A stretch of DNA of 64,000 bases from G963664115 sp965263045 (GTDB taxonomy: Bacteria; Acidobacteriota; Terriglobia; 20CM-2-55-15): contig CBDHGK010000020.1 of the NCBI GenBank assembly GCA_965263045.1, forward strand, positions 53,917 to 117,916, written 5' to 3'. Below are positions 42,008 through 50,923 of this stretch, in pieces. The notes below the pieces were generated by a model, which saw nothing but the letters and a program-made list of their open reading frames with translations, did no database searches and was not told where the DNA came from. How positions within the stretch are numbered: position 1 is the stretch's first letter; each line of letters opens with the position of its first letter. A program made the position numbers and the translations under genes.

Positions 42008-42318
42008 TGGCGCGGCAAGGAAAGCGGCTCTGGCCGTGTTACCGAAGCCTGAGCCGCCCGCTCACCATCATGGGGGTCGAGCGCACGTGGTTCATTTTGA
42101 GCGCGACGCTGGCGCTCGCCCTGTGGAACGCCCTGAATGCCATCGTCACGGCGATGGTGGTCTTCACTGCGCTGTGGGGTGCGGGCTATCTTGCCTGGAA
42201 ACAGGACCCGAACATGCTCGCGATCCTCAAGGCGTCGACCCGTTTCAAGGCGCGTTACGACCCGGGCAAATGGATCGCCGAACCGTGGCGGGTGATCCTG
42301 AAAGGACGGAAGGGATGA
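42007..42318 (+). CDS. virB3: VirB3/TrbD-like inner-membrane protein
   Basis: 103 residues from ATG 42007. The typical VirB3 start (CYRSLSRPLTIMGVERTWFIL) precedes a double membrane helix (ATLALALWNALNAIVTAM, FTALWGAGYLAW) and ends in KQDPNMLAILKASTRFKARYDPGKW. VirB3 sits in the inner membrane and works with VirB4 in pilus assembly. The ATG of virB4 (42315) overlaps its stop. Longer open frames through this position are shadows. Confidence 0.88.
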   Translation: MARQGKRLWPCYRSLSRPLTIMGVERTWFILSATLALALWNALNAIVTAMVVFTALWGAGYLAWKQDPNMLAILKASTRFKARYDPGKWIAEPWRVILKGRKG

Positions 42319-44744
42319 ATCTTGCTGTTGAACGTAGGGAATACGATGCGGCCGGCGCGCTGGCCGAAGAGTTGCCCTGGTGGGGTTACCTCAAAGACGA
42401 CCGGACCTGTCTCACCCGGGATGGCCAATTCTTATGCGTCGGCCGCATCACCCTGAGCCCTCTCGACGGCCGCACGGGCGAGGCGCTCGATGCGGTCCTT
42501 GAACGCTGGACCCGGCTGCTCTCCAATGTCGAGCCTGGCGGCCGCCTCCATTTCTATCTGCTCCGGCGGCCGGTGTTTCTCCCCGGCGACACATCCCATC
42601 TTGGCGATAGCGTCTCGGCAATCGCCCGCCGGCGGCGCAGGACATTCCTTACCGAACGCTTGCAGGACGTCGAGGCGTATCTGGTCTGGTGCCACGATCC
42701 CGGTTTGAAACAGGCCACCGCGACGCATGCCCGGGGGCCGTGGTGGCTCAACACCGCGCGCGCCTGGCTCGCCAGTAACCGTGCGCCCTATGAGGCCATC
42801 TATCTTTACGATGAGATCGAGTCCGCTGCCGGCAGGTTCCGGCAGCTTGTCGATGCGGGCTTCAAACTCGTTTCCGACCTGACCCCGATCGAGTTGTTGA
42901 ACGGACCCGACGGGGGCCGATTCCTCTCTGAGTTGGTCAACCGGCCGGGCTTGCCCTGGGATGGTTCGGTCAGCTCCGGTCTGAACTGGAGCCTCGCCGT
43001 TTCGGAGCTGGATGCCGAGCGGCGCTTCCTGCGCCTGGACGGGGAACCCGTCATCCTCTATTCCCTGCTCTCGCCACCCGCCGCGGCACGCGCCAACATG
43101 CTCAACGACCTCTACCGCCTCGACGCCCGCATGACGGTGTCGCTGGAATGGCGGCCCTACACGACCGAGGCGGGACGGAAGAAGATCAACTCCGCGCGCA
43201 AGCACTATTTCTCGCAGCGGTACTCGATGATGGCGCACGTTCAGGAAACCGAGGGCAGCGCCACCGCCATGGAGGACAGCGTGGCCAGCGCGGAGTCGGA
43301 TCGGTTGTCGAGGGCCCTGGTCGAGCTGGAAACCGATGGCATTGCCTATGGCGACATCAGCTTGTCCATTGCCTTGCACGGCGCGCTGGCCGACATCGAG
43401 CGGCTGGACGGCGACGTGCGGCGCATCTTCGCAACCTGGGACGCCAAACTGATCCGGGAGGGCTATGGGCAGCTCGCCCAGTGGTTCAATCGGATGCCCG
43501 GCCAGCCCCGTTCCCGGCAACTCCGCAAAGTGCTGGTGTCCGCCGGAGCGGCGGCCTCGCTCGCGCCGCTGTTCGGCCCGCCGCGCGGTAGAGAACAGAG
43601 CGCCCATCTTGGGGCACCGGCACTCACAACGCTTGAAACGCACTGGCAGACGCCGTTCTTCTACGACCTCTTTGCCGGCGATGTCGGCCACACGCTGATC
43701 CTCGGGGCAACCGGTGCGGGCAAGAGTTTCACCTTGAACTTCCTGCTCGTTCAGGCGTTGCAGTACCGGCCGCGCGTTTTGATTCTGGATCTGGGCGGAA
43801 GCTATCGCTGGCTCACCCGTTTCCTGGGCGGGGGCTACCTGGAACTGTCGCCCAATGAGGGCACATCGGGCGATTCCTTCCGGTTGCGCCCGTTCAGTCT
43901 CCCTCCCGGTGAACGCACGTTTCAGTTCCTTACCGGATGGGTGACCCGACTGCTTCGGCTCGGCGGCATGGAAACCACCGGCGACGATCCCACCGAAATC
44001 CGCAAACGCATCGAAGACATCTATGCCTTTCCTCCGGCACGGCGCGACCTGAGCGCGCTGGTCCGCTCCTTGCCCAAGCGCATGTGGGGCGCGATGGGAC
44101 GCTGGCACGGCGCGGGCACTTGGGCCCGGTATTTCGACAACGCGGCCGATGGCGACGATCTGGAATTTGCCGACTGGCAAGTGATCGACCTGGCCGGAGC
44201 GGCCGAACATGAAGACCTCTGTGAAGCCGCCATGTTCTACCTGCTCGAACGCTTGCGGATTGCCCTGGAAGACCCCACCGACATTCGGCGCGTCAAGCTC
44301 ATGGTGGTGGATGAAGCCTGGCGGTATCTCAAAGACCCCGCCGTGCTGTCCTATCTCGCCGAGGCCGCCAAGACCTGGCGGAAGAAAAACGCCGCGCTCA
44401 TCATGGCGACACAGAGCGCCGTCGACGTCACAAGTACGCCCGAGGCGGCGGGGCTGCTCGAATCCATGCCCACCAAGATTTTCCTGGCGAACCCGAACCT
44501 CCCCGAAAAGGTCGGGGAAATATTCCGGCTCAATGAGACCGAAATGGACACCATTCGGTCTCTGGTCCCGAAGATGGAGCTCTATTTGAAGCGCGCCGGC
44601 ACGGCCGCGATCCTCCGTCTCGAAGTCGATCGGGCCAGTTATTGGCTCTACACCTCCAACCCCCGTGATTCCGAACGACGAGCGCGCTTGATCGAGGAAC
44701 ACGGATTACTGCGCGCCCTGGAAATCCTGGGCGCGGGGACTTAA
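42315..44744 (+). CDS. virB4: VirB4/TrbE ATPase of the type IV secretion system
   Basis: 809 residues from ATG 42315. An N-terminal CagE/TrbE/VirB domain (RTCLTRDGQFLCVGRI ...) is followed by an ATPase core: Walker A LILGATGAGKSFTLNFLL (about residue 465), Walker B KLMVVDEAWRYL (about 660), and the RecA-like LIMATQSAVDV segment. VirB4 energises pilus assembly and substrate transfer at the inner membrane. Length is normal. A long antisense frame over the same DNA is a GC shadow. Confidence 0.93.
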   Translation: MNLAVERREYDAAGALAEELPWWGYLKDDRTCLTRDGQFLCVGRITLSPLDGRTGEALDAVLERWTRLLSNVEPGGRLHFYLLRRPVFLPGDTSHLGDSVSAIARRRRRTFLTERLQDVEAYLVWCHDPGLKQATATHARGPWWLNTARAWLASNRAPYEAIYLYDEIESAAGRFRQLVDAGFKLVSDLTPIELLNGPDGGRFLSELVNRPGLPWDGSVSSGLNWSLAVSELDAERRFLRLDGEPVILYSLLSPPAAARANMLNDLYRLDARMTVSLEWRPYTTEAGRKKINSARKHYFSQRYSMMAHVQETEGSATAMEDSVASAESDRLSRALVELETDGIAYGDISLSIALHGALADIERLDGDVRRIFATWDAKLIREGYGQLAQWFNRMPGQPRSRQLRKVLVSAGAAASLAPLFGPPRGREQSAHLGAPALTTLETHWQTPFFYDLFAGDVGHTLILGATGAGKSFTLNFLLVQALQYRPRVLILDLGGSYRWLTRFLGGGYLELSPNEGTSGDSFRLRPFSLPPGERTFQFLTGWVTRLLRLGGMETTGDDPTEIRKRIEDIYAFPPARRDLSALVRSLPKRMWGAMGRWHGAGTWARYFDNAADGDDLEFADWQVIDLAGAAEHEDLCEAAMFYLLERLRIALEDPTDIRRVKLMVVDEAWRYLKDPAVLSYLAEAAKTWRKKNAALIMATQSAVDVTSTPEAAGLLESMPTKIFLANPNLPEKVGEIFRLNETEMDTIRSLVPKMELYLKRAGTAAILRLEVDRASYWLYTSNPRDSERRARLIEEHGLLRALEILGAGT

Positions 44745-44830
44745 ACCCAGTGACTCTCGGAAGCACAGAGACACCGTTACCGGGAATCGCGCAACGGACC
44801 CGTTGCGGTCCGGAGCTGATGGAGGTTGAA

Positions 44831-45931
44831 ATGGAACAACGCCAACCCAAATTACGGTACCCCCTCATCCCTGAGAGTTTTTTATGGGGCTTGCTCCTGG
44901 GCGTGTTACTGGTGTTCGTACCCGGACCGCTTTTTCCCCCACCCATAGCCGCCGCGGCGACGCTTATCGCGCCTTCGGCGACCGAATATGCCGCCCTTGA
45001 CGGACTCGCGGCAGCGATCGCCGCCGTTGGGATTCTCCTGATCCTTGGGCCAATCCTTGTAGTGAAGACCGTCCGCGCGCGACGGCCACCCCGGCCGCGC
45101 CCGCCCCGCCAGGGCCAGTCCGAAGCCCAGGACGCCGCCGCCATCAATGGCGCCGGCGATGGAGTACTTGAACGCGATGCTGAAGATATGAAGTCGCTCC
45201 AACTCGCCGCCGGGCAGGGCAACGCCACCGCCCAACACAAACTCGCGGGACGTTACCGATTGGGCTGGGACGTCCCCCAGGACGAGGCCGAAGCCGTCCG
45301 GTGGTACCGGCGGGCCGCCGACCAAGGCCACGCCGCCGCCCAAGAGACTCTTGGGTGGTTTTACGAGTTCGGAATTGGCATACCGCAAGACCTCTCCGCA
45401 GCTGTCACCTGGTACCGCCGCGCCGCCACGCAGGGCGACACTATGGCTCAAAAGAGCCTCGGGGACATGTACACCGAGGGCCGGGGCGTCCCCCAGGACG
45501 AGGCCGAAGCCGTCCGGTGGTTTCGTCAGGCTGCCGAGCAAGGGGACGATACTGCCCAAAACTGCCTTGGGTGGTTTTACGAGTTCGGAATTGGCATACC
45601 GCAAGACCTCTCCGCAGCTGTCACCTGGTACCGCCGCGCCGCCGCGCAGGGGCACGCGAACGCCCAGGTCAACCTCGGCTGGTGCTACGAGTTCGGGAAG
45701 GGCGTCCCACAAAACCTCCCCGAGGCTGTCACCTGGTACTGCCTCGCCACTGAGCACGGGAAAGGCTCATGGCATCTGGCGCGCTGTTACGAGTTCGGGA
45801 AGGGCGTCGCGCAAAACTGCCCCGAAGCTGACAAGTGGTACCGCCGGGCACACGGCCCGCGCGGCTCTTTTCGCCCGCTCTTGCGCGCAGTAACCGCAAA
45901 GGACCTGATACCCAAAGGAGATAAAGCATGA
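44831..45931 (+). CDS. membrane-anchored Sel1-repeat protein within the T4SS operon
   Basis: 366 residues from ATG 44831 behind GGAGG. Two membrane helices (FLWGLLLGVLLVFVPGPLF and AAIAAVGILLILGPILVV) are followed by a Pro/Arg linker and six Sel1-like units of about 36 residues (AQETLGWFYEFGIGIPQD, SAAVTWYRRAATQGD). A 78-base string is repeated perfectly at 45350-45427 and 45566-45643, which is two repeat units apart. Sel1 repeats form helical solenoids that bind proteins. It lies between virB4 and virB9, where VirB7 or another lipoprotein is often found, and overlaps virB9 by four bases. The role is unknown; scaffold for the channel or effector recruitment is inferred. Confidence 0.8.
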   Translation: MEQRQPKLRYPLIPESFLWGLLLGVLLVFVPGPLFPPPIAAAATLIAPSATEYAALDGLAAAIAAVGILLILGPILVVKTVRARRPPRPRPPRQGQSEAQDAAAINGAGDGVLERDAEDMKSLQLAAGQGNATAQHKLAGRYRLGWDVPQDEAEAVRWYRRAADQGHAAAQETLGWFYEFGIGIPQDLSAAVTWYRRAATQGDTMAQKSLGDMYTEGRGVPQDEAEAVRWFRQAAEQGDDTAQNCLGWFYEFGIGIPQDLSAAVTWYRRAAAQGHANAQVNLGWCYEFGKGVPQNLPEAVTWYCLATEHGKGSWHLARCYEFGKGVAQNCPEADKWYRRAHGPRGSFRPLLRAVTAKDLIPKGDKA

Positions 45932-46782
45932 AGACCTTCAAGACAGCTTTTCCTGGTCTCGCCCTGGCGCTCGCGGGGATCGGCCTGTTCTTCGTGGTTG
46001 GCGCGGACGCATCGCAAGGCCCCATGCTTCGCATCGAGGCAATTCCCGGTGTCGATCAACTGGTCGATATTCAAACGCAGGTGCGCCATACCACCGTCAT
46101 CGTTCTGCCGGAGAACGAAACGATCCTCGATTTCGTTGTCGGGGATTCCGAGTACTGGCATCTGACCGGCGCGGCGAATGTGGCCTTCCTGAAACCCATT
46201 GCAACCGGGGTGGAGACCAATGTCGCCCTGATTTGCGAGTCCGGCCAGATTTATTCCTTCCTCGCATCCGAGGGCGGGGAGCCGCACCTGGTCGTCCGGA
46301 TCGAGGCGGCGCCCGACGAGGGCGACACACTCATAGCGGCCGAACCGCATACCCCCGCCTTCGTTGCCCGTTCCGAAATCACGGCCTATCAGGCCCTCGC
46401 CCAACAAGCCCAGGAGACGGCGCGCACGGCCCAGATCGCGGCCGACACCTTGGCCGATGAAGCCCGCGCCGAGGCCGCCGCTGCGGTGGAGGACTTCCGG
46501 GCGGATTACCCCACGCGGCTTCATTTTGTTTACACCCTGTCGGATCGTGCACAGGATCCTCCCTTCAATGTCGAAGCCATGTGGCACGACGGACAGTTCA
46601 CCTATCTCCGCTCACACGCCCAGGAATCCCCGGCGCTCTATGAAGCCGTGGACGGCGACCCGTCGCTGGTCGCCTACGACCTCACCGCAGACGGCCTGTT
46701 CATTGTGCGGCGCATCCTCGATTCCGGATGGCTGCAGATTGGAGAGCGGCGGGCGATCTGGCGCTACGAACCGGAGCGTTAA
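45928..46782 (+). CDS. virB9: VirB9/TrbG outer-membrane-complex protein
   Basis: 284 residues with a signal peptide (MKTFKTAFPGLALALAGIGLFFVVGADA). The VirB9/CagX N-domain shows HTTVIVLPENETILDFVVGDSEYWHL, and the C-terminal beta domain shows RLHFVYTLSD, FNVEAMWHDGQFTYLR and WLQIGERRAIWRY. It forms the outer core ring with VirB10 and usually VirB7, which is not seen here. The middle has an alanine-rich coil (QAQETARTAQIAADTL). It is followed by virB10 after two bases. Confidence 0.9.
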   Translation: MKTFKTAFPGLALALAGIGLFFVVGADASQGPMLRIEAIPGVDQLVDIQTQVRHTTVIVLPENETILDFVVGDSEYWHLTGAANVAFLKPIATGVETNVALICESGQIYSFLASEGGEPHLVVRIEAAPDEGDTLIAAEPHTPAFVARSEITAYQALAQQAQETARTAQIAADTLADEARAEAAAAVEDFRADYPTRLHFVYTLSDRAQDPPFNVEAMWHDGQFTYLRSHAQESPALYEAVDGDPSLVAYDLTADGLFIVRRILDSGWLQIGERRAIWRYEPER

Positions 46783-46784
46783 GC

Positions 46785-48188
46785 ATGAGTGTATGGAAAA
46801 AGATTCCCGTCCCGCCTGGCGGTGTGATGCCGGGCGGCATCGTTACCAAAATCGGGATCGCGGCCACCTCCTTGCTCCTGGCCGCCATGCTACTCACCTA
46901 CACGTTCACCGGCGGCGGTGGGCAGGATGCTGCAATCGATCTTCCCGAGGCCGCCGGCCTCGGCCTTCAACAACGCGCCCAGGCCGCGATCGAGGCCGAG
47001 GCGCGCCGGCAAACCGACCAGCTCCGGCTACAGGCCGATGCGGCCGAACGCCAGTTAGCTCAGCTACAGGGCGAACAGGAATCGAATGCGGCCCTATTGA
47101 GCGCCGGCATCGTTCCGTTCCAGGGTCAAGACCCCGGGACGGGCTTACTTCCCGACGATCAGCCGGTCCCCTTCGGTGGCCAGGCCCCCCGCACCGAGGC
47201 CGAGGCGGTCTTGCTGGAGACGCTGCGGCTCGAGGAAATAGAACGCCGGCGGCGCTCCCTGCGCACCGAACCGCTCGTGCTGTCCTATCGCAACTCCGAT
47301 GCCGGGCAAGCAGCGGGCGGGGGTGGTGGAACGAGGGTGGGAGCACTGGCCGGGCTCCCCGGCACACTTTCGGATCTCGTTCAGGCCTCCCAGGCTCCCC
47401 TGGCCGCCTCGCCCGGTGTCACAGGCGAAGGCGCCGTTGCGACGGCCGGTGAGTTTCTCCAATTGCTCACCGAACTCAATGACCGGGAACTGGCCGCTAC
47501 CGGGCAGCTCCCGCCGGCGGCGGGGGGTGATGGCCCCACAGACGTGGCCTCTGCCCTTTCCCTCGTGCAGCCTGAAAGCGAAACACCCGTCGTCGACCGG
47601 CCTGCCGATCCGGCTGGTTGGGACCGGATTTATGAAGGATCGTTTCTGGAAGCCGTTCTGGTCACCGAGCTCAGCGGCGATTTTCCCGGCCCGGTCCTCG
47701 CCAATGTGTCGGTCCCCTTCTATTCCGCCGGCCGCCAACGGGTCCTGATCCCGCGCGGCGCGCGGGTTGTCGGTTCTGTCGCGGCCGTTTCCGGGGCCGA
47801 TCAGGAACGGCTCGCCGTTGCCTTCCACCGCATTATCTGGCCCGACGGCCGCAGCGTTTCGCTCGAATTCAACGGCCTCAACCAGATTGGGGAAAGTGCG
47901 CTCAAGGATGAAGTCGATCGCCATTACTTCTCGATGTTTGCGGCGGCCGGAGCCGTCGGCATCCTTTCCGGGCTCACCGCGATCGGATCGAACCCCTACG
48001 CCGGGGGCCGGCAGGGTTTCCAGGCCGGAGCCAGTCAAGGACTTGGGGAAGGTGCGGTGCGGATTCTCGACCGCTTCCTCAATCGCCTGCCCACCATCAC
48101 GATTCGCGCGGGCCACCGCGTGCGCATCTGGTTCACCGGCGATGTTCTCGTACCACCCGAACCGTCACCGACTGGAGGCATCCAATGA
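46785..48188 (+). CDS. virB10: VirB10/TrbI core-channel protein
   Basis: 467 residues from ATG 46785. A short cytoplasmic start is followed by one membrane helix (IGIAATSLLLAAMLLTYTF), a long proline/glutamine-rich periplasmic part with coil (QLRLQADAAERQLAQLQGEQE), and the VirB10/TrbI beta-barrel domain: ILEAVLVTELSG-like FLEAVLVTELSGDFPGPVLA, RVLIPRGARVVGSVA, and the antenna region near FAAAGAVGILSGLTAIG. It spans both membranes and gates the channel. It overlaps the first virB5 by four bases. Confidence 0.92.
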   Translation: MSVWKKIPVPPGGVMPGGIVTKIGIAATSLLLAAMLLTYTFTGGGGQDAAIDLPEAAGLGLQQRAQAAIEAEARRQTDQLRLQADAAERQLAQLQGEQESNAALLSAGIVPFQGQDPGTGLLPDDQPVPFGGQAPRTEAEAVLLETLRLEEIERRRRSLRTEPLVLSYRNSDAGQAAGGGGGTRVGALAGLPGTLSDLVQASQAPLAASPGVTGEGAVATAGEFLQLLTELNDRELAATGQLPPAAGGDGPTDVASALSLVQPESETPVVDRPADPAGWDRIYEGSFLEAVLVTELSGDFPGPVLANVSVPFYSAGRQRVLIPRGARVVGSVAAVSGADQERLAVAFHRIIWPDGRSVSLEFNGLNQIGESALKDEVDRHYFSMFAAAGAVGILSGLTAIGSNPYAGGRQGFQAGASQGLGEGAVRILDRFLNRLPTITIRAGHRVRIWFTGDVLVPPEPSPTGGIQ

Positions 48189-49045
48189 CGATGAAACACG
48201 CGATCGCTTTTTCTCTTTCTCTCGCTCTCACTGGGGTCTTTGCCATGCCGCCTGGCGCGAGCGCGCAGTTCGACCTGGACCTGCAAGCCACCGAGATCGG
48301 CAATCAGCTTCAAGAGATCCTCAATCGGGTCACTCAATACACGGCACAGCTCACTCAATTCACCCGCCTCGACTGTTCGGCGCAGGGCATGGCGGCGGGC
48401 GCCGAAGCAGCCCCGATAAACGAGGCCGCCGTTGTCTGCGACTCCCTCGACATGATCGGCGCGTTCAGGGATTCCTACCCACAGTTGCTCGCCGTGCCCA
48501 CCGATCTGCTCAATACACCCGCGCCGTTTCCCGACTGGCGCGACCTGTTGCAAACCGCCGATACCGTCACCGAGGCCGATATTCGCAACGTCTACCCAGA
48601 CAGCGCCGATCGGTGGGTGGCCGTCTTTCAGCGCCGGCGCGACTATGCCGATCGCAGCATCGTCCTGGCACATGCGCGGGCCGATGCCGCGACCGCACTT
48701 ACGGATACCTTGGACGCGGCCCAGGCCGCTGTTGCGGACCTTGAAGCGCGCAGCAGCGTCACCCGCACGGCTCTTGCACAAACTCAAGTGGCTGCCGCGC
48801 TCACTCGGGCGCGCTTACTCGTCGCGCTTTCTAACCTTCGCTCTCAAGAAGCGGCCGCCCAAGCCGCCGATGTTTACATCGCGGAAGTGGCGCGGCGGCA
48901 GATCGCCTCGCGCCGGCTGGCCGACCGTGCCGCTCTTGAAGCGCAGTGGGCTCTGGAGAGGGCAACCGTGGCCGCGGCGGCCGATCAGAGAATCCAATCC
49001 ATGTACGGCGGCTTTCAGATCCCGGACGGCCTGGGCGGGAACTAA
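48185..49045 (+). CDS. virB5: VirB5/TrbJ-like minor pilin, copy 1 of 3
   Basis: 286 residues with a signal peptide ending in GASAQ. The helical body has the TrbJ/VirB5 pattern: TEIGNQLQEILNRVTQYTAQL, LLAVPTDLLN, VTEADIRNVYPDSADRW, VFQRRRDYADRS. Its C-terminal 45 residues (RRLADRAALEAQWALERA, RIQSMYGGFQIPDGLGGN) recur almost unchanged in the next two genes. VirB5 decorates the pilus tip and helps target-cell contact. The middle stretch (CSAQGMAAGAEAAP with two cysteines) is unique to this copy. Confidence 0.8.
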   Translation: MTMKHAIAFSLSLALTGVFAMPPGASAQFDLDLQATEIGNQLQEILNRVTQYTAQLTQFTRLDCSAQGMAAGAEAAPINEAAVVCDSLDMIGAFRDSYPQLLAVPTDLLNTPAPFPDWRDLLQTADTVTEADIRNVYPDSADRWVAVFQRRRDYADRSIVLAHARADAATALTDTLDAAQAAVADLEARSSVTRTALAQTQVAAALTRARLLVALSNLRSQEAAAQAADVYIAEVARRQIASRRLADRAALEAQWALERATVAAAADQRIQSMYGGFQIPDGLGGN

Positions 49046-49076
49046 CGACCACCACATTCATCAAGGAGCATCCCCA

Positions 49077-49967
49077 ATGAAGAAAACACTCATTGTTGTC
49101 TTTGCAATCGTCGCCTTGATCGGGAGCGCGGGTTTCGAGACTGTCACCGCCCAAGATGGCGGCGTGGCCGCCTACCTCGTGATGATCGCCAACCAGGGCA
49201 CACAGATTACTAATCAACTTACGGCCCTCACACGCATGACGGCCCATATCGACCAACTCACCGGGCAGTTCGAGCATCTGAAAGAATCCGCCCTGGGACA
49301 GATCGGCGCAATTACCGACCCCATCGCCGATCTTGTTGCCGTGCCCACCGACCTGCTCAACACCGCGCGCGACTGGCACTCCGATTTCACCGGCCCGGCC
49401 GGGAGTCTCGTGACGGCACTGACAGAACTGAGTGACGGCACATCGCTCAGTGAGAGCTGGCGCGGCGTGTTGCAAGAGGCGGACACCATCACCGAGGCCG
49501 ATATTCGGAACGTCTACCAGGACAGCGCCGATCGGCGGGTGGCCGTCTTTCAGCGGCGGCGCGACTATGCCGATCGCAGGATCGTCCTTGCACATGCGCG
49601 GGCTGATGTTGCGGCGTCGCTGGCAGCAACCGCCGCCGCAACACAAGACAAGATCGATAGCGTTGCCGGAGAAAACAATGTTTCCGACACGGCGCTGCAA
49701 CAAGCGGTACTCGCTGGAAATCTCTCGCAGGGACAACTTCTGGCCGCCCTGGCTCAAATGGAAGCCTGGGACGCATCCGCCGCAGCGGCCCAAGCCTACA
49801 ACGCGGAAGTGGCGCGGAGAGAGGCCGCCTCGCGCCGGCTGGCCGATCGCGCCGCTCTTGAAGCGCGGTGGGCCGAGGAGAGGGCGACCCTGGCCGCGGC
49901 GGCCGATCAGAGAATCCAATCCATGTACGGCGGCTTTCAGATCCCGGCCGGCCTGGGCGGGAACTAA
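49077..49967 (+). CDS. virB5: VirB5/TrbJ-like minor pilin, copy 2 of 3
   Basis: 296 residues from ATG 49077 behind AAGGAG. The signal peptide ends near VTAQ. It shares LLNTARDWHSDFTGPAGSLV and the EADIRNVYQDSADRR segment with the other copies, and ends RIQSMYGGFQIPAGLGGN. The central part (AAATQDKIDSVAGENNVSDTALQQA) differs from copy 1. It begins 31 bases after copy 1. Longer upstream extensions are shadows. Likely arose by duplication followed by divergence with the C-terminus kept alike. Confidence 0.8.
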   Translation: MKKTLIVVFAIVALIGSAGFETVTAQDGGVAAYLVMIANQGTQITNQLTALTRMTAHIDQLTGQFEHLKESALGQIGAITDPIADLVAVPTDLLNTARDWHSDFTGPAGSLVTALTELSDGTSLSESWRGVLQEADTITEADIRNVYQDSADRRVAVFQRRRDYADRRIVLAHARADVAASLAATAAATQDKIDSVAGENNVSDTALQQAVLAGNLSQGQLLAALAQMEAWDASAAAAQAYNAEVARREAASRRLADRAALEARWAEERATLAAAADQRIQSMYGGFQIPAGLGGN

Positions 49968-49972
49968 CTACG

Positions 49973-50923
49973 ATGATGAAAAAACGGATTATTGCCTGGA
50001 CGCTCCTGGTTGCACTCACCGTGGCGGTCCCGGCCTTCGGCCTCTTCGGCATTCCAAGTCCCGAAGACTTGCTTATCTGGTTCGTCCTGCGGCCGATGAT
50101 GCACGGCAATCAGCGGGCAATGATCGCCAACCAGCTTGAGCAGCTTCGGCAGCTCGTGGAACAGCTACAGACTGCCCGGAGCCAGCTCACCCACGTCACC
50201 GATTCCGTCGAGGGCCGGGTGGTTCCGATTGCAGACCCTATGGCCGACCTTGTCGCAGCTCCGACCGATCTACTCAACACCACGCGCGACTGGCACTCCG
50301 ATTTCACCGGCCAGGCCGGCGACATGGTGACTTCTCTGCGCGAGCTCACCGCCAACGGAGAGTCGTTCAGCCGGAGCTGGCGCGACGTCTTGGGAGCCGC
50401 CGATACCGTCACCGAGGCCGATATTCGGAATGTCTACCCGGGCAGCGCCGATTCCGCGGTGGCCACCTTCCAGCGCCGGCGCGACTACGCCGATCGCAGC
50501 CTTGAATATGCCGGGGCCAGGGCCGACGCCGGGGCCGACCTGATCGCAGTCCACCAGGCCACCACCGCGGCCCTGGGCCGCATCGGGGAGCGGGTGGATA
50601 CGGACCCCGATACCGGCGGGGCAAACCGCTCATCGGCGGCGCTCACCGAGGGCGATGTTCTCGGCTCGCTCTTGCAAATCCGCACCCTGATCGGAATTGG
50701 ACGCAGCCGCGCCGCAGCCGCAACCCAGGACGCAGCGGCTCGTTTTCGTCAAGAGGAACTCCGGCGGGAAACCGAGGCGCGCCGGTTGGCCGATCGGGCC
50801 GCGCTTGAAGCGCAGTGGGCCGAGGAGAGGGCGACCCTAGCCGCGGCGGCCGATCAGAGAATCCAATCCATGTACGGCGGCTTTCAGATCCCGGACGGCC
50901 TGGGCGGGAACCCAATACCATGA
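49973..50923 (+). CDS. virB5: VirB5/TrbJ-like minor pilin, copy 3 of 3
   Basis: 316 residues from ATG 49973, five bases after copy 2. The leader (MMKKRIIAWTLLVALTVAVPAFG) is followed by a VirB5 coil (NQLEQLRQLVEQLQTARSQLTHV) and LLNTTRDWHSDFTG as in copy 2. A charged insertion (RIGERVDTDPDTGGANRSS) is specific. It ends with RIQSMYGGFQIPDGLGGN plus three residues where the virB6 start overlaps. Three tandem copies in one operon are unusual for a P-type T4SS. They may give a mixed pilus tip. Confidence 0.8.
   Translation: MMKKRIIAWTLLVALTVAVPAFGLFGIPSPEDLLIWFVLRPMMHGNQRAMIANQLEQLRQLVEQLQTARSQLTHVTDSVEGRVVPIADPMADLVAAPTDLLNTTRDWHSDFTGQAGDMVTSLRELTANGESFSRSWRDVLGAADTVTEADIRNVYPGSADSAVATFQRRRDYADRSLEYAGARADAGADLIAVHQATTAALGRIGERVDTDPDTGGANRSSAALTEGDVLGSLLQIRTLIGIGRSRAAAATQDAAARFRQEELRRETEARRLADRAALEAQWAEERATLAAAADQRIQSMYGGFQIPDGLGGNPIP

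Noticed and set aside
42432..44702. 756-codon antisense frame over virB4
   Set aside because: The sense strand has full VirB4 motifs. The antisense protein has no known domain and mirrors codon bias.
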